From Sphaerimonospora thailandensis (lineage in GTDB: Bacteria; Actinomycetota; Actinomycetes; Streptosporangiales; Streptosporangiaceae): a stretch of DNA of 43,506 bases. Below the pieces are notes generated by a model. The model searched no databases. It was not told the DNA's origin and was given only the letters and a program-made list of their open reading frames with translations. The translations under genes were made by a program, and so were the position numbers. The stretch lies in contig NZ_BOOG01000055.1 in the NCBI RefSeq assembly GCF_016863115.1, forward strand, positions 1-43,506, in the 5' to 3' direction. Every line of letters begins with the position of its first letter. Positions within the stretch are counted from its first letter, which is position 1. Of this stretch, positions 39,957 to 43,506 are shown one piece after another.

Positions 39957-41158
39957 AACGGGTGCTTCTCCTGCTGGCGGCGGCCGTCCTCCTGCCCGCC
40001 GTACCGGCCACCCCCGCCGCGGCCGACGACGTGCTGGGACAGCTCGCCGGGGATCTGCAGGCCGCGCACGACCTCGCCACCGGCAGGGGCGTCACGATCG
40101 CGATCCTGTCCGACGGGGTGGATCCGGAGCTCCGCGAGCTGACCGGCCGGCTGCGGGTGGCTCCAGACCTGGTCAAGAGAGCGGAGTCCGACCCACGCTT
40201 CGGAACCCTGCTCGCCTCGATGATCGCAGGAAGAAGCACGATCTCGGGGCAGCCGATCAAGGGGATCGCGCCCGCCGCGACGATCCTCTCGGTCCGGGTG
40301 CGGCCCTCGTCGATCGCCACGCACCGGAAGTTCGTCAAGGTCGACTCGCTGGACAAGGTCGCCGCCGGCATCCGCTATGCCACCGATCACGGCGCGAAGG
40401 TCGTCCTCGTCGAGGAAGAGCGCGGGTCCCTCTCCCGCGAAATGATGCGGGCGATCGGCTATGCCCTGCGGAAGAACGTCGTCATCGTGACCAGTGCGCA
40501 GCGACTGGTGACCTCCGAAGGGAAGCCGGCCCCGCATGAGGCACTCTCCTTTCCCGCCGCGATTCCGGGTGTGATCGTCGTCGGCGCCACCGACGACAAG
40601 GGCCGATGGCTCGGCAAGAGGTCGGCACGCAACGACACCGTGCTGCTGTCGGCGCCTGGGACACGGGTGTACGCCACGGGCGACGGCAACCAGGGCGGGT
40701 GGTACATCGACGGTTCGCCCGTTGCCGCCGCGTGGGTGGCCGGCACGGCGGCGCTGATCAAGGAGAAATATCCTGAGATGTCGCCTGGGGCCGTGGCTCA
40801 GGCCCTCGCAGCGTCGGTACGGAACCGCCCCAGTGGCGGATACCAGCCCACGGTCGGCAACGGCATGCTCAACCCCGCCCAAGCGCTCAAGCAGGCCGAC
40901 GAGCTGAGCAGTTCGCCCGACTCGGCCGTCCCGGGCACGTATGCGGTGGAGCCCTCTGCCCGCTTCGGCGGCCCGCCGCCTCCACCGATCAGGGCCGCGC
41001 AGTGGGACGAGTCCACGCTGATCCGCTACGGCTCCATCTCGGCCGGCGGATTCCTCCTGCTCCTGATCTCCCTCGTCGTCGCCGCAGCGGCCGTCATCCG
41101 CAGGCGAAGGAAATCCAGGGAGCTGGGAGTCACAAACCCAGGTCCTCGATCTCCTTGA
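39950..41158 (+). CDS. Catalytically dead subtilisin-like (S8) membrane protein
   Basis: A 402-residue protein with a signal peptide (residues 1-26), an S8 domain (about 35-315), a Pro-rich linker (GGPPPPPIRAAQ) and a C-terminal membrane helix (GGFLLLLISLVVAAAAVI), the layout of mycosins. The triad is lost: the Asp site reads IAILSDGVDP instead of IDTGVD, the His site reads PRFGTLLASMIAG instead of GHGTxVAG, and the Ser site reads GSPVAAAWVAGTAALI instead of GTSxAAP. The oxyanion Asn (AAGN) is also gone (IVTSAQRL). The fold is otherwise kept, so it is a pseudoprotease, not a decayed gene. GTG 39950 overlaps the preceding stop. Confidence 0.82.
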   Translation: MLKRVLLLLAAAVLLPAVPATPAAADDVLGQLAGDLQAAHDLATGRGVTIAILSDGVDPELRELTGRLRVAPDLVKRAESDPRFGTLLASMIAGRSTISGQPIKGIAPAATILSVRVRPSSIATHRKFVKVDSLDKVAAGIRYATDHGAKVVLVEEERGSLSREMMRAIGYALRKNVVIVTSAQRLVTSEGKPAPHEALSFPAAIPGVIVVGATDDKGRWLGKRSARNDTVLLSAPGTRVYATGDGNQGGWYIDGSPVAAAWVAGTAALIKEKYPEMSPGAVAQALAASVRNRPSGGYQPTVGNGMLNPAQALKQADELSSSPDSAVPGTYAVEPSARFGGPPPPPIRAAQWDESTLIRYGSISAGGFLLLLISLVVAAAAVIRRRRKSRELGVTNPGPRSP

Positions 41159-41242
41159 GCAGGGCCGACACCGCCGACGGCCGCCCGCAGCCAGGCCGCG
41201 CCCGGCCCGTACGGATGGACGGCCGCCGAGTGTCTCTCATTT

Positions 41243-41288
41243 ATTGGGTAGCTTCACTGTCCAATATTGGATAGCATAGTTATCCAAA
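41243..41288. promoter_or_regulatory. Tandem palindromic operator upstream of DoxX-like gene
   Basis: Two adjoining 23-bp units. The second (41266-41288) holds the perfect inverted repeat TTGGATA / TATCCAA with a 7-nt spacer; the first (41243-41265) is a diverged copy starting ATTGGGTAGC and ending TCCAAT. TCCAATATTGGA, itself palindromic, spans the join. They end 12 bp before the ATG at 41301, where a bound repressor would block transcription. The regulator is not adjacent. Confidence 0.65.
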
Positions 41289-41300
41289 GGGGGGGATTCC

Positions 41301-41816
41301 ATGACTCTGATTGTTCTCGTCGTGGCCACGCTGTGCTTCCGCCTGTCGGGCGCGCTGCTCGGTCTGGCCCGCTTCACCACCTGGCGCGCAAGCGCCGCGC
41401 ACGGCCTGGCCGTCATGCTCGTGATGACGGCCAGTGCCCACTTCGTCCCGTCAGATGTGACCGTCATGCCGAACCACGCCGACATGGTGGCCATGGTCCC
41501 GCCGTTCGTCCCGTTCCCCGCCTTCGTGGTCTACCTGACCGGCGTCCTGGAGTTGGCCGGGGCGGTGGGCCTCGTGCTCCCGGCCACCCGGCGGGCTGCC
41601 GGGATCTGCCTGGCGTTCCTGTTCGTGCTCATGCTTCCGGCCAACATCCACGCCGCGCTGGCCGGGGTGACCCTGGCGGGCGAGGCGGCGACCCCGCTGT
41701 GGCAACGCATCCCCGAGCAGGTCCTCTACATCGGCATAGCGCTCTGGGCGGCGGGCGTCACAGGGGGACGCTCAGCCCGTACGGCCTCCGCGAGCAGCAC
41801 ACCTCCCGTCCTTTAA
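41301..41816 (+). CDS. DoxX-like small integral membrane protein
   Basis: A 171-residue, four-helix protein of the DoxX superfamily: RLSGALLGLARFTTWRASAA, GLAVMLVMTASAHFVPS, AFVVYLTGVLELAGAVGLVL and GICLAFLFVLMLPANIHAAL. The final 20 residues are polar. Such proteins are often repressed by a TetR- or MarR-type regulator and associated with redox or thiol stress. A tandem operator sits just before the start, and AAGGGGGG overlaps the ribosome-binding region. Confidence 0.75.
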   Translation: MTLIVLVVATLCFRLSGALLGLARFTTWRASAAHGLAVMLVMTASAHFVPSDVTVMPNHADMVAMVPPFVPFPAFVVYLTGVLELAGAVGLVLPATRRAAGICLAFLFVLMLPANIHAALAGVTLAGEAATPLWQRIPEQVLYIGIALWAAGVTGGRSARTASASSTPPVL

Positions 41817-41878
41817 GGGAGTCGGCGGCCAGGTCGCGGGGAAACGGCTTATGGGAGCTTGTGGGAGAATTAGCAGCC

Positions 41879-42493
41879 GTGTCCCCCCTGCTCGACCTTG
41901 CCGGAATCTTCGTTTTCGCCCTGTCCGGCGCACTACAGGGCGTGCGCAAACGGCTCGACGTGGTCGGCATGGCGGTGCTCGCGTTCTTCACGGCGGTCGG
42001 CGGCGGCGTCATGCGCGATCTGTTCATCGGCGTGCAGCCCGCCGCGTTCCGGGACATGGGTTATCTCCTCGTGCCGATCGCGGCCACCGCCATCGCCTTC
42101 TTCTGGCATCCGCAGGTCGAGCGGGCGATGCCCGGCGTGATGGTCTTCGACGCGGCGGGGCTCGGCCTGTTCTGCGCGGTCGGCACCGCCAAGGCGCTGC
42201 ACCACGGCCTCGCGCCGCCGCACGCCGTGTTCCTCGGGGTCTGTACGGCGGTCGGCGGCGGCGTCATCCGAGACGTCCTGTCCGGCGAACGCCCCACCCT
42301 GCTCTACGACCGCCAGCTCTACGCCGTACCGGCGATGCTCGGCTCGACGGCGATGGCCGTGCTGTACGCCCTGGACGTGCGGGGATTCATCGCCACCCTG
42401 TCGTCGGCCGTGCTCGCCTTCGCCTTCCGCATCCTCGCCATGCGGTACGGCTGGCGCGCGCCCCTGGCCAGAGGCATCAGCGGCCCGCGGTGA
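41879..42493 (+). CDS. TRIC-family (UPF0126) trimeric cation channel
   Basis: A 204-residue protein with seven hydrophobic segments and the two-fold TRIC repeat, each ending in the glycine-rich ion-path motif: AFFTAVGGGVMRDLFIG and GVCTAVGGGVIRDVLSGERP. Prokaryotic TRIC channels form trimers that conduct monovalent cations. The start is placed at GTG 41879 (MSPLLDLAGIFVFALSGAL), where homologues begin; an in-frame GTG at 41861 would add six residues. Confidence 0.9.
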   Translation: MSPLLDLAGIFVFALSGALQGVRKRLDVVGMAVLAFFTAVGGGVMRDLFIGVQPAAFRDMGYLLVPIAATAIAFFWHPQVERAMPGVMVFDAAGLGLFCAVGTAKALHHGLAPPHAVFLGVCTAVGGGVIRDVLSGERPTLLYDRQLYAVPAMLGSTAMAVLYALDVRGFIATLSSAVLAFAFRILAMRYGWRAPLARGISGPR

Positions 42494-42853
42494 GCGGCTA
42501 CGTGACGTTCCCTGGTTCCGGTGGACGATCAGGACGTGGGTGAGGATGGCGACAGTTTGCGGTCGGACCTTCCCTGCGCCCCCGCCTGGCGGAGTCAGGG
42601 CCGGTAGCGGCGAACGCGGCCAACCCATCGGACGCGAACGGAAAAGCCGATTTGACCACTAATACCCACTCCTGTCAAGATTCTTTCTTCTGGTCGAATC
42701 GATCAATAACCTCTTCATGTCAAACATGGGTACGAGTATCTCGTGCCCGGCACGAGCCACTCGCAGGACGCGAAGAGGTGTTGATTGGCTCCACCAGCAG
42801 GGATGCACGCTGGGTCTCCCTCCTTACCGCTTCACAGGACCCGTAGACGGCGG
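42494..42853. other. Intergenic region before the NucA/NucB-type gene
   Basis: No convincing gene. The stretch 42650-42760 is markedly richer in A and T and probably carries the promoter of the rightward nuclease-like gene. I see no clear operator. Confidence 0.35.
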
Positions 42854-43415
42854 ATGGTGCGAACCGCTGCTGCGGGACTGTCGGCGACCATGATTGTCAG
42901 CCTGTCGGTCACCCCTTCTTGGGCCGAGGCACACGCCCCGTCCTCGACCACGGCGGTCACACAGCCTCTGCTCGCCCCAGTGTCACCCCGATCGCCCATC
43001 GCGCGATTGAATCAGCCAAGCAGGAAGCCGCAAGAACCAACCGGAACCGAGACCGGCCGGTGAACACGTGTGCCCGCTACCGGGCCGCCAGCAACGGCAC
43101 CAAATGGCGAACTGGAACCCCGGTTCCCTGGAACCCTGCCATAGAGCAGTGCGATGAGTTCCCATTCGCAAGTACGTACGAAGGTGCTTGGTTGTGGTGG
43201 CAGAAGAACCGCCCGGCGGATGACCCGTCGTTTGTGATTCACTCGCCCACCAAGGTCAACCTGTCCGTCTCACTCATCCCAGCACGTGAGAATCGGGAAT
43301 GGGGGGCCTTCCAAGACGGTGGATTGGGCCGTTACTATATGCGGTCGACCGCATCCTTGCGGGCGACGCATTCTTCGTACGGCTCTATGACGCACAGGAC
43401 AAACCGGTGAATTAG
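42854..43415 (+). pseudogene. NucA/NucB-type secreted deoxyribonuclease, frameshifted
   Basis: From ATG 42854 one frame gives a signal peptide, MVRTAAAGLSATMIVSLSVT ending near SWAEA. After a slip near 43050 the next frame carries the nuclease domain: EQCDEFPFASTYEGAW, LIPARENREWGAF and QDGGLGRYY, the Cys-Asp-Glu and Glu-Asn elements of NucA/NucB enzymes. A second slip near 43340 leads into VDRILAGDAFFVRLYDAQ and a stop at 43413. The active-site residues are all present, so damage is recent, or the two slips are sequence errors. Intact, it would be a secreted nuclease. Confidence 0.6.
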
Positions 43416-43437
43416 CGCCGCCTCAATTGGAGAGCAC

Positions 43438-43506
43438 ATGGCACGGCTCATCAAGAAGATCAGGGATTCGGCCACGATCGAGGGTTATAATTTTATGATC
43501 ATGGAT
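43438..43506 (+). CDS. Start of an unidentified gene, cut by right edge
   Basis: ATG 43438 is preceded by GGAG at 43430-43433 and opens MARLIKKIRDSATIEGYNFM, then runs off the window. It follows the nuclease stop by 22 nt and may be its operon partner, for instance an immunity or accessory protein. Too short to identify. Confidence 0.4.
   Translation, partial: MARLIKKIRDSATIEGYNFMIMD

Noticed and set aside
39950-41158. Active mycosin / type VII secretion protease
   Set aside because: All catalytic positions are substituted, and no ESX/type VII genes are nearby.

Overview
The window is high-GC DNA from an actinomycete. Codon use has strong GC3 bias, many genes start with GTG, and neighbouring genes often overlap by ATGA or GTGA. 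The gene set would fit a Streptosporangiales- or Streptomyces-like soil organism, but nothing here fixes the genus. Roughly 1-9 kb is a scarred accessory zone, 9-22 kb is a compact biosynthetic-looking locus, and 23-43 kb is stress, redox, sulfur and housekeeping accessory genes. No tRNA, rRNA or CRISPR array was seen.

1-9 kb. The leftward strand holds a YggS-type PLP protein followed by a DMT-family permease that runs off the left edge. Next come mobile-element scraps (two IS3 orfA pieces, the tail of a tyrosine recombinase), an NhaA antiporter, a small cupin and an SDR. A decayed operon follows, with a gene tail, an alpha/beta hydrolase carrying a stop and a frameshift, and an NDK-like/formyltransferase-like gene carrying a frameshift. 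The end of a LuxR-type regulator and an IS701-type transposase homologue that seems to lack its first catalytic Asp complete this part.

9-22 kb. An XRE/MmyB-type regulator is divergent from a rightward operon (DHA2 exporter, esterase, conserved unknown, luciferase-like monooxygenase). A seven-gene leftward operon runs SDR, DHA1 exporter, Tat-exported bicovalent-flavin oxidase, UDP-GlcNAc 2-epimerase, cupin protein, FG-GAP propeller protein and OafA-type acyltransferase. The two operons converge on a hairpin at 13983-14014. The propeller and cupin proteins match, from memory, the two halves of the fungal aldos-2-ulose/1,5-anhydrofructose dehydratase (AUDH). My leading hypothesis is an undescribed sugar-derived natural-product pathway with no PKS or NRPS: an activated amino sugar or hexose is epimerised, oxidised, dehydrated to an enone-type pyranone, acylated and exported.

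22.5-31.5 kb. A short inverted-repeat-bounded element (22541-22733) precedes genes resembling a hypoxia/dormancy set: an Acg-type nitroreductase divergent from a DoxX protein with two DosR-like boxes between them, a GAF-PP2C phosphatase and a tandem-CBS protein. A reactive-sulfur module follows: a persulfide-dioxygenase/rhodanese fusion, a TauE exporter, a rhodanese-DUF2892 protein and a CstR-type repressor, with five near-identical palindromic operators. A 57-residue protein and an archease close the block.

31.6-43.5 kb. A tightly overlapping leftward operon encodes SWIM zinc finger, DUF5691, VWA, MoxR-type AAA+ and DUF5682 proteins, a recognised but functionally undefined NTPase system. Rightward genes follow: a membrane-anchored unknown protein coupled to an S8 protease homologue lacking all three catalytic residues, a DoxX protein under a tandem palindromic operator, a TRIC-type channel, a frameshifted NucA/NucB-type secreted nuclease, and the start of one more gene at the right edge.
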